Shown piece after piece: positions 45,202 through 53,446 of a stretch of 64,000 nt of DNA. The notes beneath the pieces are model-generated. The model was not told the DNA's origin and did no database searches. It saw nothing but the letters and a program-made list of their open reading frames with translations. Positions within the stretch are counted from its first letter, which is position 1; each line of letters starts with the position of its first letter. The stretch spans positions 62,001-126,000 of the forward strand of contig JAMLJB010000003.1 in assembly GCA_023953835.1 (NCBI GenBank), given 5' to 3'. Source of the DNA: Rhizobiaceae bacterium. GTDB lineage: Bacteria; Pseudomonadota; Alphaproteobacteria; Rhizobiales; Rhizobiaceae. The translations under genes and the position numbers were made by a program.

Positions 45202-46548
45202 ATGCAGACGCATCTTGCAACGACGCCCTTCGGGCGGCGGCCGATGACGCTTGGCCTGATCTCAAGCCAAGTCTCGGCCAAAAGTATCGAACAGGACGCC
45301 AAGGCCTCAAAATGGCAGGTCTTTCGGGATATCAGGGAAGCTAAGGAGGCGTTGGGCGCGACTGATCGCGCTTTGGCGATCCTGAACGCTTTGCTGACGT
45401 TCCACCGCGACGAGGAGCTGACGGGGGAGGGCAACCTGATCGTCTTCCCCTCCAATGAGCAGCTCATCCGTCGCGCCAACGGCATGTCCCCGGCGACGCT
45501 AAGGCGTCATCTGGCCAACCTGGTGAATAGCGGCCTGATCATCCGGCGGGATAGTCCAAACGGCAAGCGCTTCGCCCGGAAAGGGCAGGGCGGCGCGATC
45601 GAGCAGGCGTACGGCTTCGATCTGTCGCCGATCCTCGCACGCGCCGAGGAGTTTCGCGAGCTTGCGGAGGCCGTCGCGGCCGAGCGCAAGGCGTTCCGCC
45701 TGGTCAAGGAACGTCTCACGATCTGCCGGCGCGACGTGGTCAAAATGATCGAGGCCGGCATTAACGAGAGCGTGCCTGGCAACTGGCGTGGCTTTCAGCG
45801 CCGCTACGAGGCGATCATCGGCCGCCTTCCTCGCACAGCGCCGCGCCAGGTACTAGAAGTGCTCGCCGACGAGCTGGAAGACCTGTGGGCCGAGGTGCAT
45901 CAGACCTTGGAATTATTCGTTAAATCACAAGATTCGAACGCCAATGAGTCTCACTCTGAGCGCCACATACAAAATTCAACCCCAAACTTTAATCCTAACG
46001 GTGAAACTAAATATAGCTTAGGAACTAAGAATGAAGTGAGCGGCAGCGCCGAGCCTACCGACAACGTGCGGAGCCTGCCAAGACGGGATCTGCCCTTGGG
46101 AATGGTGCTGAGCGCCTGCCCAGACATCGTGCCGTATGCCGAGGGCGGGCAAATCCGGACCTGGCGGGATCTCGCCGCCGCCGCCGATCGAACCCGGCCG
46201 AGCATGGGGGTCAGCCCCAGCGCCTGGCAGGACGCGGTCGAGGTGATGGGCCTGCAGAGTGCGTCGATCGTGCTGGCCGCGATCCTGCAGCGGGCGGAGC
46301 ACATCCGCAGCCGCGGCGGCTATCTGCGCGACCTGACGGAGCGGGCCCGCGAGCAGAAATTCTCGGTCTGGCCGATGATCACCGCGCTCCTCAACGCCCG
46401 CATGGGCGCCCCGGAAAAGGCGGCCGCACGACCGGAGACGCCAGAACCGTCGGGCGGTGAAGCGCGAGGGCAGGGGCCAGGGGGCGCCGGCAACTCGCTC
46501 GAGATCAGCAAGTCGCTGCGCGACAGCATGAAGAAAAAGGGCTGGTGA
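45202..46548 (+). CDS. repC: Replication initiator RepC
   Basis: This 448-residue plasmid replication protein begins MQTHLATTPFGRRPMTLGLI. The N-terminal winged-helix domain includes KWQVFRDIREAKEALGATDRALAILNALLTFH, IVFPSNEQLIRRANGMSPATLRRHLANLVNSGLI and RRDSPNGKRFARKG. The C-terminal domain after a linker includes VLSACPDI, GGQIRTWRDLAAAADRTRPSMGVS and ILQRAEHIRSRGGYLRDLTERA. RepC starts replication at an origin lying inside its own gene. Length and motifs are normal. The intergenic antisense RNA controls its translation. Confidence 0.97.
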   Translation: MQTHLATTPFGRRPMTLGLISSQVSAKSIEQDAKASKWQVFRDIREAKEALGATDRALAILNALLTFHRDEELTGEGNLIVFPSNEQLIRRANGMSPATLRRHLANLVNSGLIIRRDSPNGKRFARKGQGGAIEQAYGFDLSPILARAEEFRELAEAVAAERKAFRLVKERLTICRRDVVKMIEAGINESVPGNWRGFQRRYEAIIGRLPRTAPRQVLEVLADELEDLWAEVHQTLELFVKSQDSNANESHSERHIQNSTPNFNPNGETKYSLGTKNEVSGSAEPTDNVRSLPRRDLPLGMVLSACPDIVPYAEGGQIRTWRDLAAAADRTRPSMGVSPSAWQDAVEVMGLQSASIVLAAILQRAEHIRSRGGYLRDLTERAREQKFSVWPMITALLNARMGAPEKAAARPETPEPSGGEARGQGPGGAGNSLEISKSLRDSMKKKGW

Positions 46549-46592
46549 CGATGCACCGAGCTCTCACCAGATCGGCTGCAGCCGATGGGCCG

Positions 46593-47774
46593 TTAGGTGA
46601 TCAGCCTCGCCGCCCGGCCCAACTGCCGCTCGGCATCGTTGTAGTAGCGCGCGGCCTGTTGCATGGATTTGTGCTGCGACTGCTGCATGGCCTCCGGGAG
46701 GGAAATGCCACGGCGGCCGGTCTCGGTGAGGTAGCCAGAGCGCAGGCCATGGGCGGAGAACAATGCCGGATCGAGGCCGGCCTGGGCGACGCGTCGCTTG
46801 AGGATCAGGTTGACGGCCTGCGGCGTCAGCGCCTTGCGTTCGAGATGACCCCAGCGGTCTATGGCGCGAAACACGGCGCCCTCAGAGATTCCGGCTCGCT
46901 CCAGCCAGTCCTGCAGGGCCGTGACCGGACGACCGATCAGCAGCACGAAGGCGTCGTCGTCGGCCTCGGTCGTCTTGGTGCGGCTCAAGTTGATCCTGAA
47001 GCACGGGAGGAGCGGGCTGTCCGGGTTTTTCGGATCGGCGGGGACGGGATCCTGCTCGACCAGCTGGTCAAGCCGCAAGGTCGCGACCTCGCTGCGACGC
47101 CGGCCGCCGGACCCGAAGGCCATCAGCAGCAGCGCGCGGTCGCGCACGTCGACCAGGCGCTCGCCGGCACAGGCCTGAAGCAGGGCGGAAAGAACGTCGG
47201 TGGTCACCGCCCTGGCGCTCTTGAGCTTGCGTGGCCGGGGGCTCGCCCGCACGGCCAGCTTCAGCGCCGATCGCAGGCCCGGCGCATTGAACTTGCCTTT
47301 CAGCCCGCGCCATCCGGTCAGCGTCGACCAGCTCGACAGACGCCGCCGCACCGTATTCGGCGCGTGCGGTCCGTCGACGCGCAGCAGATCGGCGGCTCGC
47401 AAGCTCGCCGCAACGTCCTCGGGCATGCCGTGCGCCGGATCGGTCTCGCGCCTGACCGGATCCCATAGATGATGCGCCACGAATTTGAGCAGCAGCGCTT
47501 CCGGCGCCGGCCAGGGCAGGGGTTGCCCGGTCGCCGCCCGGCACCAGGCCTCGAGATAGCCGAGGTCGGAGGCCAGCGCGCGCAGTGAGTTCTCGCCCAT
47601 GCCCTCCCGCGCCAGATGGCGCAGTGTGGCGACGTCGTCGTCGGTGAGAATCTCGGCCAGGACATCGCGCCGGCCGAAGGGCAGCACCGCGTCCAGCGCA
47701 TCGAGCGCCTCGGCACGCCGCAGCGTCTCGTCGGATACCGGCTTGGGCAGACGAACATCCATGGCGGCGCTCAA
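46593..47774 (-). CDS. Tyrosine-type site-specific integrase
   Basis: This 393-residue recombinase has a core-binding domain (LRHLAREGMGENSLRALASDLGYLEAWCRAATG) and a full catalytic set: Arg in MAFGSGGRRRSEVATLRLD, His-x-x-Arg in HGLRSGYLTETG, His in SQHKS and Tyr in QQAARYYND. It overlaps the next gene (47771-48853) by 4 bases, so the two are an operon. It converges on repC. Such recombinases often resolve plasmid multimers or move integrative segments. No attachment site is evident to me. Confidence 0.92.
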   Translation of the reverse strand: MSAAMDVRLPKPVSDETLRRAEALDALDAVLPFGRRDVLAEILTDDDVATLRHLAREGMGENSLRALASDLGYLEAWCRAATGQPLPWPAPEALLLKFVAHHLWDPVRRETDPAHGMPEDVAASLRAADLLRVDGPHAPNTVRRRLSSWSTLTGWRGLKGKFNAPGLRSALKLAVRASPRPRKLKSARAVTTDVLSALLQACAGERLVDVRDRALLLMAFGSGGRRRSEVATLRLDQLVEQDPVPADPKNPDSPLLPCFRINLSRTKTTEADDDAFVLLIGRPVTALQDWLERAGISEGAVFRAIDRWGHLERKALTPQAVNLILKRRVAQAGLDPALFSAHGLRSGYLTETGRRGISLPEAMQQSQHKSMQQAARYYNDAERQLGRAARLIT

Positions 47775-48853
47775 AACAGATACTTTTGCGCGGCCCAGCC
47801 GAGCAGGACGGCCGCATCGCGATCCGGTAGCCGCACGCGCCCGGCGCGCAGGCCTTCCGCGATGGCGTCACCGACGTCCGGATCGACCCAATGGCCGTGC
47901 GTCATCAGGAAAAACCAACCAAATGGCAGACCCACTGCGTCGTCGATCGCCTCGATGCGCTCCATCAGGCGGTGGACGGACACACCCTCGTCCGGCACCA
48001 GCCGTTCGGCCGGCATTTTGAGCGGCCGCGGGATGAAGCTGAGCTGGCGCTGGCTGTGCTCCTCGTAGTCGCTGATGTCGAAGGCCCAGTGCTCAAAAAT
48101 CCGCGCTGCCGATGCGCTCGACCGCTCCCAGTCGGCGAAGAAGCGGTTCTCGCGCGGGACGAAAACAAAAAAACCGGGCGGGATTGGCGTCGACGATTGC
48201 GATGCCGCTGCTGCCGGCGGACGGTCCGCGTGGGCTTCGAGCTCAGGCCGGCGTGTTTCGCGTTGCTCGCGTTCCCGGCGCCGGCGCGTTGCCAGAAAGC
48301 TGCGCACATGGACGAAGCCGCTGCGTCGTTGCAGCCGGTAAGCCGGGCCGGCGAGGACCGGCGCGTCCGACACCGGCTCGCGCTTGATCCAGGACGGCTC
48401 CAGGAGATCGTCGATGCTCCGCGGCCGATAGCCGGGATCGACTATCGCGCCGGCCAAGACCTCGATCTCGCGGCCGAGCAAGAGCTGGATGAAGTCGGCG
48501 ACGCCGGGGCCGGTCGGGGCGAAGGCGAAGACGGCGCGGCCGCGCCATTCGGCGAATTGTTTTCCGCTGTCGCGATGCCTCTGCCAGAAGGCGGCAAGAT
48601 CGCCGCCGGCCGCGGCCAGTTCATTCTTGACCCACGCCTCGTGCTCGCCGAGCCGGACGCCGCCAGCTTCGATCACCGTGCGCGTGTCGACGCGCCAATA
48701 GAAATCGTCGATCGGTGCGGTCGAGAACACGAAGCCGGGAAAGGTGCGGGAGAGGGCAGGCGCGAGCTCGGCGTCGGCCGAGGCCGGGTCCAGACCAGCG
48801 AGCACGGTGTCGACCGTGGCGGCGGCGGGCAGGCGGATCGGCGCTTCGGACAT
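47771..48853 (-). CDS. Unknown protein encoded with the integrase
   Basis: The protein has about 360 residues from the ATG at 48853 (MSEAPIRLPAAATV). I do not recognise a domain. Visible features are FVFSTAPIDDFYWRVDTRTVIEAGGVRLGEHEAWVKNELA, a middle Arg-rich linker (ATRRRREREQRETRRPE), FFVFVPRENRFFADWERSSA and a C-terminal PFGWFFLMTHGHWVDPDVGDAIAEGLRAGRVRLPDRDAAVLLGWA. The coupling with the integrase suggests an accessory factor for recombination or control. An upstream in-frame extension to 49003 would cover the 33-bp palindrome, which makes the shorter form more likely. Confidence 0.7.
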   Translation of the reverse strand: MSEAPIRLPAAATVDTVLAGLDPASADAELAPALSRTFPGFVFSTAPIDDFYWRVDTRTVIEAGGVRLGEHEAWVKNELAAAGGDLAAFWQRHRDSGKQFAEWRGRAVFAFAPTGPGVADFIQLLLGREIEVLAGAIVDPGYRPRSIDDLLEPSWIKREPVSDAPVLAGPAYRLQRRSGFVHVRSFLATRRRREREQRETRRPELEAHADRPPAAAASQSSTPIPPGFFVFVPRENRFFADWERSSASAARIFEHWAFDISDYEEHSQRQLSFIPRPLKMPAERLVPDEGVSVHRLMERIEAIDDAVGLPFGWFFLMTHGHWVDPDVGDAIAEGLRAGRVRLPDRDAAVLLGWAAQKYLF

Positions 48854-48942
48854 TTCCATCTTTACCGGCCGGGAAGGGCGCGCGGCAGGGCGCCGGCAGC
48901 CATCTGGAGGGCGATTCTGGGCGATTTGGGCGGCGAAATCAA

Positions 48943-48975
48943 TCACTATCGATAAGAGGTCATTATCGATAGTGA
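48943..48975. promoter_or_regulatory. 33-bp perfect palindrome between divergent genes
   Basis: TCACTATCGATAA at 48943-48955 and TTATCGATAGTGA at 48963-48975 are perfect 13-bp inverted repeats with spacer GAGGTCA. They lie between the integrase operon (minus) and the RHE_PE00001-type gene (plus). Symmetry, length and location point to an operator, or a recombination site for the neighbouring tyrosine recombinase. It is the strongest palindrome I found in the window. Confidence 0.7.
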
Positions 48976-49057
48976 AAGGCTCGCCGGAGAAAATCCTCTG
49001 CAAGTCAACTTAAATGCCGATTAGCTTGACTAACGCGAATCAGCTACCGTGAAATCA

Positions 49058-50185
49058 ATGGCTTACGCGCTGGCAAACCTTCCTCTGGAGACGCTGATCG
49101 GGCCGGTCGTTCGCGCCACCGAGGTTTTGGTCCGCCTCGACGAGCGGCTGGCCCGCTCGCCCGTCCGCGACGGCTTTGTCGAACGCCAGAATTTTGCCGA
49201 CGCGGCGGCCGCGCTCTGGCTCGAAGGGGAGCTGGTCCACCTCGAGGATCTGGTTCTGCACGACGCTCGCATGGACGTGCGTGCCCCGACCCACGAGCTC
49301 ACCCGCGCCCATGCCGTGCTCCGCGCCCGCCGCCAGATTTTTGGCCGCGCTCCTGATTGGGCGCTTGGTCGCGATGGCCTGCGACAGCTCACCGGCCGGG
49401 GCGGCGGAACGGCGCCGTCGGAAAGCAGCCGGGAGGGGGCCTTTGGCCCTGAAGTGGAAGCCGGCGGACCGGGCGAGGCGGACGAGCCGGATCTGCTGGC
49501 GGACGAGTTCGCGGCAATCGACGCCGTGCTCGCGCGTTCGACCAAAGTGTTGGAAGGCGGAGCGAAGCCGGCGGTCGCAAAGCCAGCCTCGGCGACCGGC
49601 CGGCAGCCGCAAAACGGCCTGGTCTACGATCTCGACTGGGACGAGGACGCGCGCCTGGCCGAATGGCAGGAGGTGTTCGCCGACACTCGGGAGCTGCCGA
49701 CTGTTCTGCGCGCCGCAATCCTGCTCGAGGCGTGGTCCGAGATCGAGGTGCTGCAGCGTGCCGCCTGGCTAGGACCGCTGCTCGTGGCCGCGCTGCTGCG
49801 ACAGGAAGGACTCGCCGCAGGCCACCTCGTCAGCCTGCATCTCGGCACCAAAAGCATTCCGCGGGAGCGCCGGCGCGCACGGTCGCGGAGCGATCGATTG
49901 TTAGCGTTTGTCGACGCTGTTCTGGAGACGGCATTGGCCGGCCTGAAGGAGCACGACCGATTGATGCTGGCAAAGAACCAGATGGAGCGGCGGTTGCGCG
50001 AGCGCCGTGCCAGCTCAAAGCTTTCCGACCTGGTCGAGCTCGTGCTGTCGCGTCCGATCGTGTCGACGAGTATGATCCAGGATCGGCTAAAAGTCTCGAA
50101 GCAGGGTGCGCTCAACCTGGTCAGCGAGCTCAGCCTGCGCGAGATGACGGGCAGGGGGAGGTTTCGCGCATGGGGAGTTCTATAA
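49058..50185 (+). CDS. RHE_PE00001-type plasmid protein (DUF1612 and HTH)
   Basis: This 375-residue protein matches the RHE_PE00001-like family common on rhizobial plasmids. The N-terminal part (ALANLPLETLIGPVVRATEVLVRLDERLARSPVRDGFVERQNFADA) and the C-terminal helix-turn-helix (KLSDLVELVLSRPIVSTSMIQDRLKVSKQGALNLVSELSLREMTGRGRFRAWGVL) are characteristic. The middle segment LDWDEDARLAEWQEVFADTRELPTVLRAAILLEAWSEIEVLQ belongs to DUF1612. Its function is not established. The C-terminus looks DNA-binding. A 50-residue remnant of a homologue sits at 36957-37109. The ATG at 49058 is preferred; GTG at 49049 is also open. Confidence 0.8.
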   Translation: MAYALANLPLETLIGPVVRATEVLVRLDERLARSPVRDGFVERQNFADAAAALWLEGELVHLEDLVLHDARMDVRAPTHELTRAHAVLRARRQIFGRAPDWALGRDGLRQLTGRGGGTAPSESSREGAFGPEVEAGGPGEADEPDLLADEFAAIDAVLARSTKVLEGGAKPAVAKPASATGRQPQNGLVYDLDWDEDARLAEWQEVFADTRELPTVLRAAILLEAWSEIEVLQRAAWLGPLLVAALLRQEGLAAGHLVSLHLGTKSIPRERRRARSRSDRLLAFVDAVLETALAGLKEHDRLMLAKNQMERRLRERRASSKLSDLVELVLSRPIVSTSMIQDRLKVSKQGALNLVSELSLREMTGRGRFRAWGVL

Positions 50186-50382
50186 GCAGATCCACTCCGG
50201 ATGAATTCCGGCAAACTACAAATTATGCCTTCGACGAAGGCCGCAATCTTCTCTTCGGTAATGCGTGAGCGGGAGGGCTTCCTCAGCCGCGCGATCGTCC
50301 GTCCCGTCGCAGCTGGTCATTACGGGTGCATCCGAAACGACCGGTTTGAGGTTGCGCCAGGACGCTGCGGGCACTCTTGAGA

Positions 50383-50733
50383 CTACTCTGCCCGGCACCA
50401 CTCCACACGGCCGTGCTGAAACCAGAAATGCGATCCGCAATCCTTCTTCCGCCAGACGGAAGGATGGAGGCTTACCGTGCCGTCTTCATGCCGCGTCAGA
50501 CGCCAGCAAGGGCGTTCGTCGGTGAGCAGGTTCATATGCAAGATACGGCGGCAACCGCATGGGCACAGCATCGCCGCCTGCTCCTCGAAGCCGTCTTCCT
50601 CGACAACATATATCGTCTTTCGCCTCAGCTTCTTCGGAAGCGATTCCTGTGCAATCAATGTGCGATACGGCGGATGAAGCCAGCGATCGAGGCGAGCGCG
50701 CGCCCGCTGCAGGAACGAGCTAAACCAGTTCAC
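50383..50733 (-). CDS. DUF6527 family zinc-ribbon-like protein of the ubiquitin-like operon
   Basis: This 116-residue protein has a cysteine-rich core: CPCGC at residues 57-61, C76, CGSHFW at 99-104 and WC at 112-113. These could bind one zinc ion. The N-terminus (MNWFSSFLQRARARLDRWLH) is amphipathic. The sequence fits DUF6527, a family repeatedly found beside bacterial ubiquitin-like conjugation genes. It overlaps the E1-JAB gene by 4 bases (ATGA) and ends the four-gene operon. Its role in the pathway is not known to me: it may be a target adaptor, ligase-like factor or effector. About 200 bases separate it from the convergent gene at 50185. Confidence 0.82.
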   Translation of the reverse strand: MNWFSSFLQRARARLDRWLHPPYRTLIAQESLPKKLRRKTIYVVEEDGFEEQAAMLCPCGCRRILHMNLLTDERPCWRLTRHEDGTVSLHPSVWRKKDCGSHFWFQHGRVEWCRAE

Positions 50734-52145
50734 GACGACCGCCTTTCAGCCAGTTCCATGAGGCCGAGCATCGGAGCCATATCGCCGATGCCGACGGTGC
50801 CGCCCAGAATCTCGCAGATACCCTCTTCGGGATCGTAGATCAGTTCCATGCTGGCGAGGCTGAACGTCACGCTCGCATAGTTGGCATTCGGCTCCTCCCG
50901 AAAGGGGTGGAGACGTGCAAGGAACTCATCGACGGCGAGCGCCGAGGCGAACATATTCACGCTGATGACAGCAGGCCGGTGCGCGGGCACGCCCCTGATA
51001 TATCCGTCTTCCACCTGGCGCTCGTGCGCATTCGGATCGTTGCGCCGTAGCCCGGCCGCAGCAACGTCAGCCATCGTAAACAAACCCCGGCTCACGAGGC
51101 TGGAGCGACCGGGGCGCAGGTAGTTGACCGTGCCGCAAACTTCGCGGATGCGGCCTTTGCCAGCACCGTCCCGGACCGCGTCGAGGCGGACGCCAATGTC
51201 GAAATACGGGATCGCATAATAGGAGGCGAGCGCGTTCAGGAGATAGCGCCCGTCGATGGTGTCCATGCAGCCGAATATCACGTCGCATTGCGCGACCTCG
51301 CGGATGACATCGGGATGCCAGAGGTTCTTGGGCACGCGGATGATCCGGGTTTCCAGACCTACCCGCTCGCCGGCATCGGCCAGCACGTCAATCTTGAGGC
51401 GGCCATCCTTCACGTCCTGCATGGTCGAGTTCAGGATGCGGTTGACGTTGCGGTCTTCCATGTGGTCGTCGTCGACAATGACGATCTCGGCGGCGCCAAG
51501 CCGGACAAGCTGCTCGACCGTCGGGCTTCCTGTGCCGGAGGCTCCGACAACGGCAAAGGACAGACGGCGGAGCCGCTGGATCGTGCCTTCATCGAAGGCT
51601 TGCGCGTGAGATGCGACGAAGCTCGGCAACGCGGCGTTCCCAGCGTCCGCGTACCAGAACTGGAGGTCGTCGCCTGCAACTGAGATGCAGTCGATCGGCG
51701 CGAAGCTGCCGTCGCCCTGCAAAACGCGGCCGAACATCTGGCCGTAGGGCAACATGACTGCGCTCCCGTGGGGAACGTCGGCCTCAACCCATCCCCGAAT
51801 CATCGGCAGAAGGCGCGCGTCACCCTCGTCGTCAATTCCGGAGAACGCGCCGTAGCCAGTCGGATGGCTGTGAACCTTAATGACCGAAAGCCCTTCAGCC
51901 GCGGCGCGATCCAGCATCGGCGCAATGTAGTCAGGCGGCCAGGTGACGCGAAGGGGCGTGCGCTCAGAGCAATCCTCGTAGGGGATCCCATAGATTTCGC
52001 GGACGACGAGGCGGTGGCAGCGGTCGCCATCGCGCCGCCCGCAAAGCAGGATGGCGACGGCCTCCTTGCCGTCTCCCGGGAACAGAAAGCTCATCAGGTG
52101 ATCATGCTGATCGCCTGACAAGGCGAGCGTCATGCGAGCGGGCAT
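50730..52145 (-). CDS. JAB (Mov34) deubiquitinase-like / ThiF E1-like fusion protein
   Basis: This 471-residue fusion has an N-terminal JAB domain with the JAMM zinc motif HSHP, spacer, SGID at residues 92-105 (H-x-H-x7-S-x2-D). From about residue 190 a ThiF/E1 adenylation domain follows: VVGASGTGSPTV (201-206 GxGxxG), IVDDDHMEDRNVNR, and FGCMDTIDGRYLLN. In canonical E1-like proteins a Cys usually lies after the proline-glycine turn. Here the segment reads PGRSSLVSRG (345-354), with Ser only. The JAB part would process or remove the ubiquitin-like protein, and the E1 part would activate it with ATP. The ATG at 52145 has GGGAG upstream and overlaps the E2 gene. Confidence 0.93.
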   Translation of the reverse strand: MPARMTLALSGDQHDHLMSFLFPGDGKEAVAILLCGRRDGDRCHRLVVREIYGIPYEDCSERTPLRVTWPPDYIAPMLDRAAAEGLSVIKVHSHPTGYGAFSGIDDEGDARLLPMIRGWVEADVPHGSAVMLPYGQMFGRVLQGDGSFAPIDCISVAGDDLQFWYADAGNAALPSFVASHAQAFDEGTIQRLRRLSFAVVGASGTGSPTVEQLVRLGAAEIVIVDDDHMEDRNVNRILNSTMQDVKDGRLKIDVLADAGERVGLETRIIRVPKNLWHPDVIREVAQCDVIFGCMDTIDGRYLLNALASYYAIPYFDIGVRLDAVRDGAGKGRIREVCGTVNYLRPGRSSLVSRGLFTMADVAAAGLRRNDPNAHERQVEDGYIRGVPAHRPAVISVNMFASALAVDEFLARLHPFREEPNANYASVTFSLASMELIYDPEEGICEILGGTVGIGDMAPMLGLMELAERRSS

Positions 52146-52543
52146 TTTTCGAACTCCCGTTCGAGCCAGTCCTCGATCAGGATGACGTGCGTGCCAAGAT
52201 AGTCGCGCCCGATCTTCCAGGGGTTCGCGCCGGTGCGGTGACGGGACCAGCGCTGATAGGACTTCCCATCGAGCGCCTGTTGCGCTTCCGTCGCGCCAAT
52301 CGGCTTGCCGTCGATCCGCGCGAGTGCCGGGAAGAAATACACCATGTTGAGCTCGGTGTTCGGATAGCCGGTCTCGATCCGCATCGCCGCTGTGACGCAG
52401 GGGTTGTTATACCCGTGCGGCGTCGGGAAATCGTGGATCAGCACCCACTGGGAGCCGTCCACGATCGTTTCCCACGGCAGTCCGTACTCCTCCAGGAACT
52501 CGCGATCGACGGGGAGCAGGTCGAACTGGCGGCGGAGGCTCAT
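52130..52543 (-). CDS. E2-like protein (Prok-E2 family E) of the ubiquitin-like operon
   Basis: This 137-residue protein of the bacterial E2-like (Prok-E2_E) group has VDGSQWVLIHDFPTPHGYNN, TAAMRIETGYPNTELNMVYF and the family motif YQRWSRHR at residues 96-103, followed by NPWKIGRDYLGTH. True E2 enzymes carry a catalytic Cys. Here the conserved motif has Ser100 and no Cys. The only cysteines are C49 and C134, outside it. The gene lies 3 bases after the ubiquitin-like gene and overlaps the E1 gene. It would accept the activated ubiquitin-like protein, perhaps on serine, and pass it to a target. Confidence 0.88.
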   Translation of the reverse strand: MSLRRQFDLLPVDREFLEEYGLPWETIVDGSQWVLIHDFPTPHGYNNPCVTAAMRIETGYPNTELNMVYFFPALARIDGKPIGATEAQQALDGKSYQRWSRHRTGANPWKIGRDYLGTHVILIEDWLEREFEKCPLA

Positions 52544-52546
52544 GGA

Positions 52547-52888
52547 TCAGCCCTCCGTCTGGTCGCGCGGCAACGCCTTGAACTTCTCGACGCCGGGATG
52601 CCGCAGGTCGACCTTCTCATCGAGCCCGACCTTACGCGGCTTTTCACCGGCAAGCTTGACCCGGAGCGTGTAGTTCTCTGCGGGGATCAGCCCGGCGAGC
52701 GTCAGGATCGCGCGGCCGGTTGGCTTCGGGTCGTGAACGACGAAAGGTTCGCCGTTGACGCGGATGCGATAGCCCTTGGCGAGGGGCGGCCGCTTGCCGA
52801 GCTTCACATATTCTTCGAGGTCGACAATGTCGTCGAGGACTTCCTCCACACCGGAGTCGTCCTCCTTCAGGTCAGTGCGTTCAGTCAT
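52547..52888 (-). CDS. Multiubiquitin-domain ubiquitin-like protein
   Basis: This 113-residue protein has an acidic N-terminal tail (MTERTDLKEDDSGVEEVLDDIVDLEEYVKLG) and one beta-grasp, ubiquitin-like domain at about 40-113: YRIRVNGEPFVVHDPKPTGR, ILTLAGLIPAENYTLRVKL, KVGLDEKVDLRHPGVEKFKAL. This matches the multiubiquitin family. The C-terminus is DQTEG rather than the GG of ubiquitin. Thus it can be the conjugated modifier as translated, or be trimmed by the JAB domain. The ATG at 52888 has AAGGAGG upstream. It is the first gene of the operon, divergent from the XRE gene across 162 bases. Confidence 0.9.
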   Translation of the reverse strand: MTERTDLKEDDSGVEEVLDDIVDLEEYVKLGKRPPLAKGYRIRVNGEPFVVHDPKPTGRAILTLAGLIPAENYTLRVKLAGEKPRKVGLDEKVDLRHPGVEKFKALPRDQTEG

Positions 52889-52949
52889 TGGTTTTCCCTC
52901 CTTGGGAACCAGGCCCGCCACCACGGCAGCCTCAATTCCCAATATGGCA

Positions 52950-52959
52950 TAGCATGCTA
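52950..52959. promoter_or_regulatory. 10-bp palindrome in the divergent promoter of the defence-like island
   Basis: TAGCATGCTA is a perfect palindrome in the 162-base gap between the ubiquitin-like operon and the XRE gene. It lies about 60 bases from the first and 90 from the second. It is a plausible XRE binding site, but 10-bp palindromes also arise by chance. Confidence 0.35.
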
Positions 52960-53050
52960 AGAATATCAAGCAGATACTTTGCAAGCTTGACGCAGAGAGC
53001 GGCAAGGCCTAGAATCGTAAGGAGAACAAAGCGTTTAGGAGGACGCCGCC

Positions 53051-53446
53051 ATGCTAGCCGGGACCGACGAGAGGAGTACCGTGAAGCCAACGTTGGGACA
53101 GTATCTCGCTTCGATTCGCACCGACCGGAAAATGACACTGCGCGAAGTCGAGGAAGCCACAAGCAAACAAGTATCGAACGCGTACCTGAGCCAGATCGAA
53201 AACGATAAGATTCAGAAACCCTCGCCGAACATTTTGCACGCGCTTGCCGAGCTGTATGCCATAAGCTTCGAGAAGCTGATGGAGATGGCAGGATATCTAA
53301 CGTCGCCAACTACGCGCGACGACAGCGAAAGACATGGACGGGTTGCCACTTTTGCCGAGCATAATCTCACATCCGAAGAAGAAGCTGAAATGATGCAGTA
53401 CCTCCAGTTTTTGAGAAGCAGGAAACGACCGGGTGACAAAACCTGA
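53051..53446 (+). CDS. XRE family transcriptional regulator
   Basis: The protein has 131 residues. The XRE-type helix-turn-helix, LGQYLASIRTDRKMTLREVEEATSKQVSNAYLSQIENDKIQKPSPNILHALAELYAIS, covers about residues 15-72. A C-terminal region rich in Glu (LTSEEEAEMMQYLQFL) follows. The ATG at 53051 has GGAGG eight bases upstream; a GTG at 53081 also has AGGAG before it and gives MKPTLGQY. It overlaps the ImmA/IrrE gene by 14 bases. XRE-ImmA pairs work as a repressor and the protease that cleaves it, so it probably controls one or both flanking operons. Confidence 0.93.
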   Translation: MLAGTDERSTVKPTLGQYLASIRTDRKMTLREVEEATSKQVSNAYLSQIENDKIQKPSPNILHALAELYAISFEKLMEMAGYLTSPTTRDDSERHGRVATFAEHNLTSEEEAEMMQYLQFLRSRKRPGDKT

